In this document: in pieces, positions 8,321-17,471 of the stretch
Layout: every line of letters begins with the position of its first letter
Numbering within the stretch: position 1 is the first letter of the stretch
Assembly: GCF_013185185.1 (NCBI RefSeq)
Contig: NZ_JAAZWE010000007.1
Coordinates: 248,001-312,000 of the forward strand
DNA length: 64,000 nt
DNA from: Saccharibacillus endophyticus
GTDB lineage: Bacteria > Bacillota > Bacilli > Paenibacillales > Paenibacillaceae
Direction: 5' to 3'
The notes under the pieces: model-generated
What the model saw: only the letters and a program-made list of their open reading frames with translations
What the model was told of the DNA's origin: nothing
The model's database searches: none
Made by a program: the position numbers and the translations under genes

Positions 8321-9271
8321 ATGAAACGCAAACGGTTCATTTTGTTGTTGGCTCTGGTCGTCATGGCAACCACGTTCAGCGACGTCCGAAGTTATGCGGC
8401 GCATTGGGGCTTGAGCGGGGACGTCGGCGTGCACGATCCGTCGATCATCAAGGAAGGCAACAGCTGGTATGTCTTTTCGACGGGCGAAGGTCTGCAAGTA
8501 TTGCGCTCGGACAACGGCACGGACTTTTACCGCGTGCCGCAGATTTTCCTGAGCGCGCCGTCCTGGTGGAAAACGTACGTGCCGAAGCAGGAGCCGATGG
8601 ACGTATGGGCGCCCGACGTCAAAGCGTACAACGGCAAAGTGTGGTTGTACTATTCGATCTCGACGTTTACCAAAAACACGTCCGCGATCGGTCTCGTTTC
8701 GGCGAGCAGCGTCGGAGCGGGCAATTGGAAAGACGAAGGCGTCGTCATTTCCACCAACGGCACGCAGAATTATAACGCGATCGATCCGGAACTCGTGATT
8801 GACGCAAAAGGAGACCCGTGGCTGGCGTTCGGTTCGTTCTGGACGGGGCTGAAGCTGACCAAACTCGACAAAAATACGATGAAGCCGACAGGCAGCCTGT
8901 ATTCGATCGCGCAGCGCACCGTGAACGACGGAGCGATCGAAGCGCCGTCCATCACGTATCGCGGCGGCTATTATTATTTGTTCGCTTCGATCGACAGCTG
9001 CTGCTCGGGCGTGAACAGCACGTACAAAATCATTTACGGACGTTCCAAAAACATCACCGGACCCTACGTCGACAAAAACGGCGTCAGCCTGATGAACAAC
9101 GGCGGCACGATCCTCGATTCCGGCAACGCGCGTTGGAAAGGCCCGGGCGGTCAGGACGTGTACGACGCCAATCTGATCGTTCGCCATGCTTACGATGCGG
9201 AAGACGAAGGCAAGCCGAAACTGCTCATCAGCGACTTGATCTGGGATTCTGGCGGTTGGCCGAGTTATTGA
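8321..9271 (+). CDS. Secreted endo-1,5-alpha-L-arabinanase (GH43)
   Basis: A 316-residue secreted enzyme that cuts the arabinan side chains of pectin. An N-terminal Sec signal (residues 1-26, ending near SYAA) precedes a single five-bladed beta-propeller. The three GH43 acidic residues are present in their usual contexts: D39 (VHDPS, base), D155 (AIDPELVIDAKGDPW, pKa modulator) and E207 (IEAPSI, acid). Length equals the family norm of about 320 and the C-terminus GWPSY is the usual family end, so the gene is complete. An ATG at 8311 is in another frame and overlaps the ribosome site GGAAAGGA. The promoter and cre-like site suggest inducible, CcpA-controlled expression. The free-standing gene fits the pectin and arabinan theme of this end of the window. 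Confidence 0.95.
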   Translation: MKRKRFILLLALVVMATTFSDVRSYAAHWGLSGDVGVHDPSIIKEGNSWYVFSTGEGLQVLRSDNGTDFYRVPQIFLSAPSWWKTYVPKQEPMDVWAPDVKAYNGKVWLYYSISTFTKNTSAIGLVSASSVGAGNWKDEGVVISTNGTQNYNAIDPELVIDAKGDPWLAFGSFWTGLKLTKLDKNTMKPTGSLYSIAQRTVNDGAIEAPSITYRGGYYYLFASIDSCCSGVNSTYKIIYGRSKNITGPYVDKNGVSLMNNGGTILDSGNARWKGPGGQDVYDANLIVRHAYDAEDEGKPKLLISDLIWDSGGWPSY

Positions 9272-9391
9272 ACAGGTTTGTATCCGCGAACGGTTGAATA
9301 TTGCAAGCGTCCGCGTTGCGCGTTATTCTTGTAGAAGCAAGAGGCATCGGCCTCGAACTCTCAAATCTACAAGGAATCGAGCGATAAATCC

Positions 9392-10141
9392 ATGATTACA
9401 CTCAAAAGCGAACGCGAAATTCAGAAAATGGACGCGGCCGGCGACGTGCTGGCGGCCTGCCATAAAGAAATCGCGAAAATGATCAAACCGGGCGTGACCA
9501 CGATGGAGATCGACCGGTTCGTCGAGAAGTTCCTCAAGCAGCACGGCGCCACGCCGGAGCAAAAAGGTTATAACGGTTACGAGTACGCGACATGCGCTTC
9601 GATCAACGACGAAGTCTGCCACGGCTTTCCGCGCCGCCAGCCGCTCAAAAGCGGCGATATCGTCACGATCGACATGGTCGTCAACCTGAACGGCGGCTTG
9701 GCCGATTCGGCCTGGACGTACGCGGTCGGCGAGATTTCCGAGCAGGACCGCCGCCTGATGGAAGTCACGCACCGCGCATTGGAGCTGGGCATCGAGCAGG
9801 CGGTTGCAGGCAATCGTCTGGGCGATATCGGCCATGCGATTCAAAGCTACGTCGAAGCCGAAGGTTTCTCGGTCGTGCGCGAGTTTACCGGACACGGCAT
9901 CGGACCGACGATCCACGAAAAGCCGCAGGTGCTGCATTACGGCGAGCCGGGCAAAGGCCAGCGCCTGAAAGAAGGCATGGTTATCACGATCGAGCCGATG
10001 GTCAACGTCGGAGTCTGGCAGACCTCGCGCGACGACAACGGCTGGACCGCCCGTACGGAAGACGGCTTGAACTCCGCCCAGTACGAGCATACGCTGGCGA
10101 TTACCAAAGACGGCCCGCGGATTCTGACGTCGCAAGACTGA
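9392..10141 (+). CDS. map: Methionine aminopeptidase, type I
   Basis: A 249-residue cytoplasmic enzyme that removes the initiator Met from nascent proteins. All five metal ligands are in place: D94 (TIDMVV), D105 (LADSAW), H168 (TGHGIG), E201 (IEPMV) and E232 (YEHT). Length is typical of the single-domain type Ia enzyme. The ribosome site is weak (AAGGAATCGAG, some 14 bp before ATG). It is not beside secY, adk and infA, the usual place for the main bacillar copy, so this may be a second, YflG-type enzyme; that is inference from context only. A strong terminator follows. Confidence 0.93.
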   Translation: MITLKSEREIQKMDAAGDVLAACHKEIAKMIKPGVTTMEIDRFVEKFLKQHGATPEQKGYNGYEYATCASINDEVCHGFPRRQPLKSGDIVTIDMVVNLNGGLADSAWTYAVGEISEQDRRLMEVTHRALELGIEQAVAGNRLGDIGHAIQSYVEAEGFSVVREFTGHGIGPTIHEKPQVLHYGEPGKGQRLKEGMVITIEPMVNVGVWQTSRDDNGWTARTEDGLNSAQYEHTLAITKDGPRILTSQD

Positions 10142-10222
10142 GGCTGAAGCCGGACGGTTTTGCGTGAATCGGGAACTGCGGGCTTGAGCGGCTTATGGCC
10201 GATCAGGCTTGTCGAAGAATGA

Positions 10223-10276
10223 AAAAGAGCACGGGAAACCGATCATCATCGGATTCCGTGCTCTTTGCTTTTTTCG
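10223..10276. terminator. Bidirectional terminator between map and the membrane-protein gene
   Basis: Arms AAAGAGCACGGGAAACCGAT and ATCGGATTCCGTGCTCTTT with a CATC loop. T-runs follow on the plus strand, and an A-run precedes, giving T-rich exit on the minus strand, so it can serve both convergent genes. Confidence 0.85.
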
Positions 10277-10317
10277 CAAATTCGAAAATCGAAGTTTGCC
10301 TGTAAAAACTGCCTGAA

Positions 10318-10866
10318 TCAACCTTCTTCGATGCCCAACTGCTCCCTCAGGTGCGCAATCACCATTTCTTGATCGAATACTTCTTCGTCCGACATCGCAT
10401 GCGCGTAAACCAACGTGCGGCCGTTTACGTCGAAGTAGTCGGCATGCACGTAAAAATCAGGTCCGTTCGGAACGGAAGGCCGTTCGTCGATCGTGACATA
10501 GGCGCTTGCGAAGACATGCTTTTCCGTATAGCTTCGCTCGCCCCAATCCTTCAGAATCGGCAGATAGACGGACGCGAATTCGCCGTCCTGCGGGTTTTCA
10601 AGAATAGAGACGATCGGGTCGTGTTCCCACACGCCCAGGCCTTTGCCGTCAAGCACGACGATGCCCATCTGCTGCTCGTTGGCAAGCAGCATCAACTTGG
10701 TCGGATGCTCGGCATCCGTCGAATAACCTTCATCCACGATCGTATCGTCGGCGTGAAAGCCGTACGTGCGCAAATTCGAGGAGAGGTTGAAAATAAAGAA
10801 GTAAGAAAAGAGCAGGGCGGCAATCGCGACGACAAGGGTGAGCTCAACGCTCCGGCGTACTCTCAT
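10318..10866 (-). CDS. Membrane-anchored protein of unknown function
   Basis: A 182-residue protein with one N-terminal transmembrane helix (about residues 7-29, VELTLVVAIAALLFSYFFIF) and an acidic extracellular part. The extracellular region is predicted as mixed alpha/beta with VYLPILKDWGERSY and YVTIDERPSVPNGPDFYVHADYFDVNG segments. No family was recognised. The start at 10866 was chosen because an AAAGGAGGGATAAC site lies directly before it; the frame extends upstream to 10935 but without a site. It is convergent with map and shares its terminator. Confidence 0.7.
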   Translation of the reverse strand: MRVRRSVELTLVVAIAALLFSYFFIFNLSSNLRTYGFHADDTIVDEGYSTDAEHPTKLMLLANEQQMGIVVLDGKGLGVWEHDPIVSILENPQDGEFASVYLPILKDWGERSYTEKHVFASAYVTIDERPSVPNGPDFYVHADYFDVNGRTLVYAHAMSDEEVFDQEMVIAHLREQLGIEEG

Positions 10867-10984
10867 GTTATCCCTCCTTTGCTGATCGGGGCAAAATGAG
10901 CGGTCGTTCCGAGATGAAAAGCCCCTCGCTTTCATTGTAAAGGTCTGGAGCTTGAAAGGCCAGGGATTTTGCGATTTTAGACGA

Positions 10985-11029
10985 AAAAAAGCCGCTTATC
11001 GGCAAAAAACGCCGTTAGCGGACTTTTTT
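10985..11029 (-). terminator. Terminator after the YtxH-like gene
   Basis: Stem GCCGCTTATCGGC / GCCGTTAGCGG flanked by long A and T runs; on the minus strand the exit is T-rich. Confidence 0.75.
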
Positions 11030-11092
11030 GAGTCATTATTGTGACAAGGCGCATTCCTGCTTGTTCGGAAGCGAATTATCGCGCTTCCGTCT

Positions 11093-11446
11093 TTACATGC
11101 TTCCCGCGCTTCCGTCCGTCGGCTTGCCGCCGACGCCCGAGGTGCGCAAAGAATCTTGTACGTCGGATTTGACGTCGCGGGCAGCCGAGACGGATTCTTC
11201 TTTCAGTTCTTTCACCGCGCCGAGCGTTTCCTTAACGACGCCTGTTACTTCCTGGCTTTTTTCCACGAGGGCATGACCTCGTTCATTGATGGCAGGCCCG
11301 TTGTCGCGCAGCGCTTCGATCGCGTCCATCGCTTGATAGCGAATCCGTTCGCCTCGTTCGGTAGCGACGATGACGGCGGCTCCGGCTCCGATCAGGGCAC
11401 CTGCGGCGGCGCCGATTGCGGCAGTGGTAATAAAGGATTTATCCAT
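11093..11446 (-). CDS. YtxH-like general stress protein
   Basis: A 117-residue protein with an N-terminal Gly/Ala-rich hydrophobic helix (IGAAAGALIGAGAAVIVA, about residues 10-28), followed by a TERGERIRYQAM segment and a long amphipathic helix rich in Lys, Glu and Val, the usual build of YtxH-domain proteins. In Bacillus subtilis ytxGHJ is induced by general stress through sigma-B. A sequence with sigma-B character lies upstream (11487-11511), which supports the assignment. The C-terminal 20 residues are Gly/Ser-rich. The molecular function of the family is not known. Confidence 0.75.
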   Translation of the reverse strand: MDKSFITTAAIGAAAGALIGAGAAVIVATERGERIRYQAMDAIEALRDNGPAINERGHALVEKSQEVTGVVKETLGAVKELKEESVSAARDVKSDVQDSLRTSGVGGKPTDGSAGSM

Positions 11447-11486
11447 GAGTAGTTCTCTCCCTTCAATATAAAATCTCTGTTCGTTA

Positions 11487-11511
11487 TTACCCGAAGCTGA
11501 GCGGTTCTAAC
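11487..11511 (-). promoter_or_regulatory. Possible sigma-B promoter for the YtxH-like gene
   Basis: Read on the minus strand: GTTAGA, 13 bp spacer, GGGTAA, about 40 bp before the start codon. The sigma-B consensus is GTTTAA, 12-16 bp, GGGTAT. Confidence 0.4.
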
Positions 11512-11641
11512 AATATGAATAGAGATACAGTTTCATTCTTTACATAAAAAGCGATCGTTTCAAACTTCCTCTTAACATTTCATTGGTATTCTGATACCCG
11601 ACTGGAGAGGGGTTTCCAGAATACGGATCGGGGAGCGAATC

Positions 11642-14600
11642 ATGCTTAAAACTTGGGTACGCGCATTATCTGTCATGTTGGCTTTTGTTTTATTATTGGG
11701 TGTTTTGGCGCCGGGCTTGTCCATGCGTCATGCCGCCGCGGAGGGCGAGGCAGCGGCGAACATCTTTTCTGAGGAAGGATCGCAGTCGTATACATATGCC
11801 GAAAACGATTCGCAGACCGTATCGCAGGCCGTTTACGAAAACGTTTATACGCCGGAGTCCGTCGTACTGAGTTTTAACGGCGATCCGTCCACAAGCATGG
11901 GCTTCGCCTGGTACGCATCGGAAAATGTTACGGCGACCAAGCTCGAAGTGATCGAAGCCGCTCAATTGGAAAACGGCGCTTTCCCGGCCTCCGGAGCGAA
12001 ATCGTATGAAGGAACGTCGGTCACGACTGCCGTCTACGAAAACAAAGCCGCTAAAGATATCGGAGTGAAAACAACCTATACCAGCCATAAAGTCGTTGCG
12101 GATAACCTGATTCCGGGCACGACCTACGCTTATCGCGCAGGCGACGGCATGACTGATCATTGGAGCGAAGTTGCCGAATTCACGACCAAGAAGTCGGGTA
12201 AAGAAGACTTTGATTTCCTGTTCACGACCGATTCCCAAGGAACGACGCAAGAAGATTTCGAAATTTGGAACAATGTGCTTGAAGCCGGAGTTAACCGGTT
12301 CCCGAAATCCGAGTTCATCGTGATTTCCGGCGACCAGGTCGATCACGGCGATCGCGAAGAACAGTGGAAATGGTTTTTCGGAGAAGCGCGAAATATTTTG
12401 ACCCAGCTGCCCCTGATGCCGGTAGTCGGTAATCACGAGAGCAAAAACTACGATAATTTCGCGACGCATTTCAATCTTCCGAACCTGTCGAACACGGGCG
12501 CGAAGCCGGACGGTTCCGTGTACGCGTTCGATTACGGCCCGATTCATTTCATGGTGCTCAACACCGAATATTCGGGAAGCAGCAGCAATGCGGAGATTAA
12601 AAGCATTTACGAGAATCAGGTTCAGTGGTTGAAAAACGAAGCAAGCAATACCGATCAAAAATGGAAAGTGGTCGTGCAGCATAAAGCGCCTTATTCGGTA
12701 GCGAGCCACGTGGACGATACCGACGTTCAATACTTCCGCCAAAATCTGACGAAAGTATTCGACGAATTGGACATCGATCTGGTGCTGAGCGGACACGATC
12801 ACACGTATACGCGCAGCTATCAAATGAAAGATAACGTACCGTTGACGGATATCAAGCCGGGTACGGACGGTTTCGTCAACAATCCCGAAGGCACGCTGTA
12901 CCTGATCACCAACGCGGCGGGCAAAAAGATGTATCAACCGAAACCGAACCGCACGTTCGATTATGCGGCGAAATACGGCCAGCCGAATCTGCCGATGTTC
13001 ACCGGATTCCGGGTGACCGGCGATACGCTCAGCTTCGAAACGTATACCGTCAACGATGACGGAACGTCCAAAATTTATGACAGTTACGGCATTCGCAAAT
13101 CGGAACAACCGATCGAAACGCCGAAAGTAAGCAAAGTAACGGCGACGTTCAACGGCGACAGCCAGACGTCGAAAGGATTTGCCTGGTACACGCCGGCTTC
13201 CGTAAAAGGCACGGATGTACAAGTGATCGAAAAAGGCGCTGCTGACTTTGCGCAGGCGCTGCAATTTACCGGAAGCAGCTATACGTCGACCAATTCGGCT
13301 GAAGAGACGGTGCATAAAGCCGTGGCTTCCGGTCTGACGCCGGGCAAAACGTATCAGTATCGCGTCGGAGATGCTTCGCTGAACGTATGGAGCGAGACCG
13401 GCACTTTCCGCACCGACGACGGCAACAACGCCTTTACCTTCATCGATTTGGCCGATACGCAGGCGAAAGAAGAAGAGGAAGCGATGCTGTCGGCCGAAAC
13501 GCTGCAAAAAGCGCTGCAAACCGTGCCGGACGCCGAGTTCGTGGTGCATAACGGCGATATCGTCGATACCGGTACCAAAGAAGAACAATGGAATTGGCTG
13601 CTTGGCCATTCGCAGGAGAGTCTGCTGCAAACGACCATCGCGCCGTCCGCAGGCAACCACGAAGACGAAAACTATGCGTTTATCGACCACTTCAACCTGA
13701 ATACGCCGGAAGGATCGGCAACCGAGACCGGAGCTTACTACTCGTACGATTACGGCAACGCCCACTTTATGGTGCTGAATTCGAACGAAGATTCCGCGGA
13801 ATACGCCAACTTCTCGGCCGATCAAGTGGAATGGATGAAAAAAGATGCGCAAGCCGCCAAAGCGGCAGGTGCCGAGTGGATCATCGTCAACATTCACAAA
13901 GGTCCATACACGACATCCAACCATGCGACGGATAAAGACATCATCGGCGAAAACGGCGTGCGCAGCAAAATCGCTCCGTTGATGGCCGAACTTGAGATCG
14001 ACTTCGTTTTGCAAGGACATGACCATATCTACGCCCGTACCAAGCCGATCCAAAGCAGCGGCAAAGCCGGAGAGGCTTCCGTTATTAAAGAAACCGTCGG
14101 CGGGCAAAGCGTCGAATACACGGTCAACCCGGACGGCAGCATCTACCTGATCCCGGCTACCGCAGGAGCGAAAGTCTATTACAAAAATCAAAAACCTGCG
14201 CTCGGCGATGCTTACTACAATTTGTTCGAGCGGGCGGAAGAAAATCATGCCGCGAAATACGGTCCTGATCCGTCGAACAATACGCGTCCCGTACGCGGAC
14301 AAGTGCAGAATTTCGTCGCGATCACGATCGACGGCGGTCGTTTGACGGCCACCACGTATGAAATCGATCAGAATATCGACAATGCCGAACCGTTCGTGAT
14401 CGACCGGTTCGGCATATTGAAACAAACCGAATCGCCGGGCGGAGGTACGCCTTCGATTCCTTCCGAACCGTCAAACCCGTCGCCGACGTTCCCGGTTCCT
14501 TCGCCTGCGACTCCGGTAACGCCGACGCCTGCCGTTCCGGCGCCGACCACGCCGGCACCGACAACACCAGTACCGACAACACCAACGCCTCCTGCGGATA

Positions 14601-15148
14601 ACGCATCCGTGCCGCAGCCGACGTTTGGCGACGTTGCCGGACATTGGGCGGAATCCGCCGTACTTCGAGCGGTATCGGCCGGATTCGTCACCGGCTACGC
14701 CAACGGCGATTTCCGTCCGAATGCGAAAGTCACGCGCGCGGAATTCGTGACCATGATCGTTCGTGCGCTGGATCTGCCTGTTCAAGCAAGCGCACCTTCT
14801 TTCACGGACAATAACCGTGTCGGAACCTGGGCGGTTCCTTCCGTAGCGGCAGCCGTAGAAGCCGGATTGATTAGCGGATATGCCGACGGCACGTTCCGTC
14901 CCGGCAACGCGATGACCCGTACCGAATTGACGGTTACGATCGCGCGTGCAGCCAAGCTGCCGATCGATCCTTCGGCGAAGCTGTCGTTCGGCGACGCGGC
15001 GGATATCCCGAAATGGGCCGTTCCGTACATTGCGGCCGCCCAAAAAGCCGGCCTTGCGGGCGGCGTAGGCGGCGGACGCTTCGCTCCGAACCAGCAAGCG
15101 ACCCGCGCTGAAGCGGTGAGCATGATCTTGGCGATGTTGAACAAGTAA
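11642..15148 (+). CDS. Surface protein with two tandem purple-acid-phosphatase-like units and three SLH domains
   Basis: A 1168-residue secreted protein. Order: signal peptide (1-33); Fn3-like plus metallophosphatase unit 1 (about 70-485); unit 2 (about 495-925); Pro/Thr-rich linker (about 935-985); three S-layer homology domains (about 990-1168). Unit 1 metal motifs are D197, GD 230-231, GNHE 263-266, H347 and GHDH 384-387. Unit 2 has D605, GD 638-639, GNHE 671-674, H752 and GHDH 792-795, so both halves keep every motif. The SLH domains carry TRAE, TRTE and TRAE motifs and should bind pyruvylated wall polymer, fixing the enzyme to the cell surface for release of phosphate from organic phosphates. 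Upstream TTTACA and TTAACA hexamers 33 bp apart hint at PhoP control but intermediate repeats are absent. A terminator follows. Confidence 0.93.
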   Translation: MLKTWVRALSVMLAFVLLLGVLAPGLSMRHAAAEGEAAANIFSEEGSQSYTYAENDSQTVSQAVYENVYTPESVVLSFNGDPSTSMGFAWYASENVTATKLEVIEAAQLENGAFPASGAKSYEGTSVTTAVYENKAAKDIGVKTTYTSHKVVADNLIPGTTYAYRAGDGMTDHWSEVAEFTTKKSGKEDFDFLFTTDSQGTTQEDFEIWNNVLEAGVNRFPKSEFIVISGDQVDHGDREEQWKWFFGEARNILTQLPLMPVVGNHESKNYDNFATHFNLPNLSNTGAKPDGSVYAFDYGPIHFMVLNTEYSGSSSNAEIKSIYENQVQWLKNEASNTDQKWKVVVQHKAPYSVASHVDDTDVQYFRQNLTKVFDELDIDLVLSGHDHTYTRSYQMKDNVPLTDIKPGTDGFVNNPEGTLYLITNAAGKKMYQPKPNRTFDYAAKYGQPNLPMFTGFRVTGDTLSFETYTVNDDGTSKIYDSYGIRKSEQPIETPKVSKVTATFNGDSQTSKGFAWYTPASVKGTDVQVIEKGAADFAQALQFTGSSYTSTNSAEETVHKAVASGLTPGKTYQYRVGDASLNVWSETGTFRTDDGNNAFTFIDLADTQAKEEEEAMLSAETLQKALQTVPDAEFVVHNGDIVDTGTKEEQWNWLLGHSQESLLQTTIAPSAGNHEDENYAFIDHFNLNTPEGSATETGAYYSYDYGNAHFMVLNSNEDSAEYANFSADQVEWMKKDAQAAKAAGAEWIIVNIHKGPYTTSNHATDKDIIGENGVRSKIAPLMAELEIDFVLQGHDHIYARTKPIQSSGKAGEASVIKETVGGQSVEYTVNPDGSIYLIPATAGAKVYYKNQKPALGDAYYNLFERAEENHAAKYGPDPSNNTRPVRGQVQNFVAITIDGGRLTATTYEIDQNIDNAEPFVIDRFGILKQTESPGGGTPSIPSEPSNPSPTFPVPSPATPVTPTPAVPAPTTPAPTTPVPTTPTPPADNASVPQPTFGDVAGHWAESAVLRAVSAGFVTGYANGDFRPNAKVTRAEFVTMIVRALDLPVQASAPSFTDNNRVGTWAVPSVAAAVEAGLISGYADGTFRPGNAMTRTELTVTIARAAKLPIDPSAKLSFGDAADIPKWAVPYIAAAQKAGLAGGVGGGRFAPNQQATRAEAVSMILAMLNK

Positions 15149-15177
15149 CCGACATCCTGCTTTTCATGGCAAGCCTC

Positions 15178-15222
15178 AGAACCTCGTCTCCGCTCGAATG
15201 CGGAAGCGAGGTTCTTTTTTTG
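15178..15222 (+). terminator. Terminator after the SLH phosphatase gene
   Basis: Arms AGAACCTCGTCTCCGC and GCGGAAGCGAGGTTCT with loop TCGAAT, followed by seven T. Confidence 0.9.
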
Positions 15223-15293
15223 TAATCAAAGCTTAAAAAAAAGAAATTCGCTATACTGAAAGCATAGAGACAAGCAGCCAAAGGAGCCCTCCC

Positions 15294-15953
15294 ATGAACA
15301 TCCGACACAACGACCAAACCATCGAATTCCACGTCGAATACGCCAAACGCAAAAAGATCTACGTCCAGATCGATTCGAACGGCCTCGTTACCGTCAAAGC
15401 GCCGAACGGCATGCCGGAAGAAGCGATCTGCCAAGCCGTGGCGCTTCAAGGAGACTGGATTCTGCAAAACAAAGCCAAGCAGGACAAAGCGCGCGAGGCA
15501 CCCAAACCGAAAGAATACCGCGAAGGCGGCGAAGGAGATTTTCTGCATCTCGGCCGCCGCTGCCGGCTGGACGAGCTGATCCCGACCGAAGGCCGGACCG
15601 AAGAGCAGCTGCGCGCCGACCTCAAGAAGTTCTATTTTTCCAGCTGCAAAAAAATCGTGAACGAACGGATCGGCGCTTACGCCAAGCAGCTCAAGGTCGA
15701 GCCGAAATCGATCGAGATCATCGAATCGACGACCAAATGGGGCAGCTGCGACTCGAAAAAAAGGCTCAACTTCAATTATCTGCTGGCGATGGCGCCCGTG
15801 CAGGCGATCGATTACGTCATCGTGCACGAACTGTGCCATCTTCATCACATGAACCACGACCGTTCGTTCTGGCGCAAGCTGGGCAGCGTGCTGCCGGATT
15901 ACAAGGAACGCGAAGCGTATTTGAATCGGTACGGGAATTTTATGGTGATGTAA
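15294..15953 (+). CDS. YgjP-like zinc metallopeptidase
   Basis: A 219-residue cytoplasmic protein of the YgjP (DUF45, M48-related) family. The zinc motif HELCH (H178, E179, H182) is followed by the third ligand H188 in HHMNHDRSFW, the family signature. An upstream KWGSCDSKKRLNFNYLL block is also typical. The N-terminal half is a beta-rich domain (FHVEYAKRKKIYVQID) usual for this family. Homologues in other bacteria are often next to type I restriction or housekeeping genes, and their substrates are unknown. The AAAGGAGCCCTCCC ribosome site is strong. The next gene begins 1 bp after the stop, so the pair is co-transcribed. Confidence 0.88.
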   Translation: MNIRHNDQTIEFHVEYAKRKKIYVQIDSNGLVTVKAPNGMPEEAICQAVALQGDWILQNKAKQDKAREAPKPKEYREGGEGDFLHLGRRCRLDELIPTEGRTEEQLRADLKKFYFSSCKKIVNERIGAYAKQLKVEPKSIEIIESTTKWGSCDSKKRLNFNYLLAMAPVQAIDYVIVHELCHLHHMNHDRSFWRKLGSVLPDYKEREAYLNRYGNFMVM

Positions 15954-15954
15954 G

Positions 15955-17322
15955 ATGAAGCGCGAAGAAGAAAAGCAATTGTCTGCCGCTCCCAATCCGT
16001 ACGCCGAACTCCCTGCTTTTATCGAACGTTCCGGCCTTGAAGTCAACGGTCTCGTTCTGCTGCAAAAAGGTCAACCTGTGCTGGAGTGGTATCGGAAGCC
16101 TTATCGACGCGGCATGCCGCAGTTGCTGTATTCGCTTAGCAAAAGCTTCACTTCGATCGCCGTAGGCATCGCTTGCGACCAAGGAATGCTGAAGCTGGAC
16201 GATGCCGTGATTTCCTTTTTCCCGGATCAAAGGCCCAACGAAATCACGCCTCACTTGCCTGCCATGCGTATCCGGCATTTGTTGTCGATGACCGCGGGAC
16301 ATGAAGAGGATATTTATCCGATCGTGAGGTCGCGGCAAGACTGGGCATCCGCCTTTTTGGAGCAGCCCGTGGAAAAGGAGCCGGGCACGCATTACCGCTA
16401 CAGCACCATGTCCACCTATATGCTGTCGGCGATCGTCGAACGCGTCTCGGGGTTGAATCTGGTCGATTTTCTGATGCCGACGCTGTTCGAACCGCTGGAT
16501 ATCGTCCGTCCCGTCTGGGAAACTTGTCCGCTCGGCGTGACCGCCGGGGGGATGGGCTTAAGCTTGCCTACGGAGGACGTGGCGAAGTTCGGACAGATGC
16601 TGCTTAACGGCGGAATGTATAACGGAAAAAGGATCGTCTCGGCTGAATACGTCACATTGGCTTCCGCGGAGCAAAGCGACAACCGTCTCGGCGTTTCGCC
16701 GCAGCGGATCGATTCCCGGCAGGGATACGGCTTTCAGTTCCATCTTTGCCGCTTCGGCGCATACCGGGGAGACGGATCGTTCGGTCAATTGTGTCTGGTT
16801 TCGCCCAAGCACGATCTCGTTGTTGCGGCTAATTGTGCTTTTCCGAGCATGACCAAGCTGCAAACGCTGTTGGATCGGATTTTCGAGTTGTCGGGGGAGA
16901 TCACGGAACTGCCTTTTCATATGGATCAAACGTATGCGTTGGACGATAATCCTGCGAATCTGCACGCTGTTACGTTCCGCCCCCTGCCCGATGGTTTTGA
17001 TCTGACGATGGAGTATGGAGGAACAGGGGCACGCAGCGAAACCCTCCCTTTTGCATATGACCGATCTGTGGAAACGGAAGGCGTGTTCGTCAAAGACTTG
17101 ATGCTGCACCGCCAGCGTGTCGTGACTTCGGTTGAACGAATCTCGGAAGATACCGCCGCGTTACGACTCACCCTTCGCTATATCGAAACGCCTTACGCAG
17201 TGACTTATACGGTTCAGGCTGTAGAGGAACACATTCGTTTGAGCTTTGCGGTCAATGTTTCTTTCGGATTCAACAGCTATGAGGCTTCGGGAAAGATAAG
17301 CGGCATCCCCCTGGTGCGTTAA
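15955..17322 (+). CDS. Serine hydrolase of the class C beta-lactamase/penicillin-binding fold
   Basis: A 455-residue protein without signal peptide. The N-terminal 330 residues hold the beta-lactamase-type fold: nucleophile motif S60-L-S-K63 (context YSLSKSFTSIAVG) and second motif Y149-S-T in HYRYSTMSTYML. The third motif region is less clear, around GAYRGDGSFGQ. The C-terminal 120 residues are beta-rich, like the lipocalin-like appendage of some family members. Absence of a signal suggests an intracellular esterase or peptidase rather than a penicillin-binding protein. It starts 1 bp after the metallopeptidase gene and probably depends on translational coupling, since no separate strong ribosome site is seen. 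Substrate unknown. Confidence 0.85.
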   Translation: MKREEEKQLSAAPNPYAELPAFIERSGLEVNGLVLLQKGQPVLEWYRKPYRRGMPQLLYSLSKSFTSIAVGIACDQGMLKLDDAVISFFPDQRPNEITPHLPAMRIRHLLSMTAGHEEDIYPIVRSRQDWASAFLEQPVEKEPGTHYRYSTMSTYMLSAIVERVSGLNLVDFLMPTLFEPLDIVRPVWETCPLGVTAGGMGLSLPTEDVAKFGQMLLNGGMYNGKRIVSAEYVTLASAEQSDNRLGVSPQRIDSRQGYGFQFHLCRFGAYRGDGSFGQLCLVSPKHDLVVAANCAFPSMTKLQTLLDRIFELSGEITELPFHMDQTYALDDNPANLHAVTFRPLPDGFDLTMEYGGTGARSETLPFAYDRSVETEGVFVKDLMLHRQRVVTSVERISEDTAALRLTLRYIETPYAVTYTVQAVEEHIRLSFAVNVSFGFNSYEASGKISGIPLVR

Positions 17323-17471
17323 CCGTTTTGACTCGATAATTCGGCACGGCAAAACCTTCCCGAGCGTATTTGTTACCGAATTTTAACCTCAAAATGACAA
17401 TGTAGGTGCGTGCTGTCACTTTCCGGCTTCCATAGTTTGCTATACTGGCGGCGAACGAGGAGGTTAACATC

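Noticed and set aside
11539-11577. PhoP box upstream of the SLH phosphatase
   Set aside because: Only two TTWACA hexamers, 33 bp apart, are seen; the intermediate repeats expected in a PhoP box are absent, so it is not listed as a feature.
11693-14425. 910-codon open frame on the minus strand
   Set aside because: It is antisense to the double phosphatase gene, has low-complexity Arg/Val/Phe-rich composition, no ribosome site, and is explained by codon bias of the sense gene.
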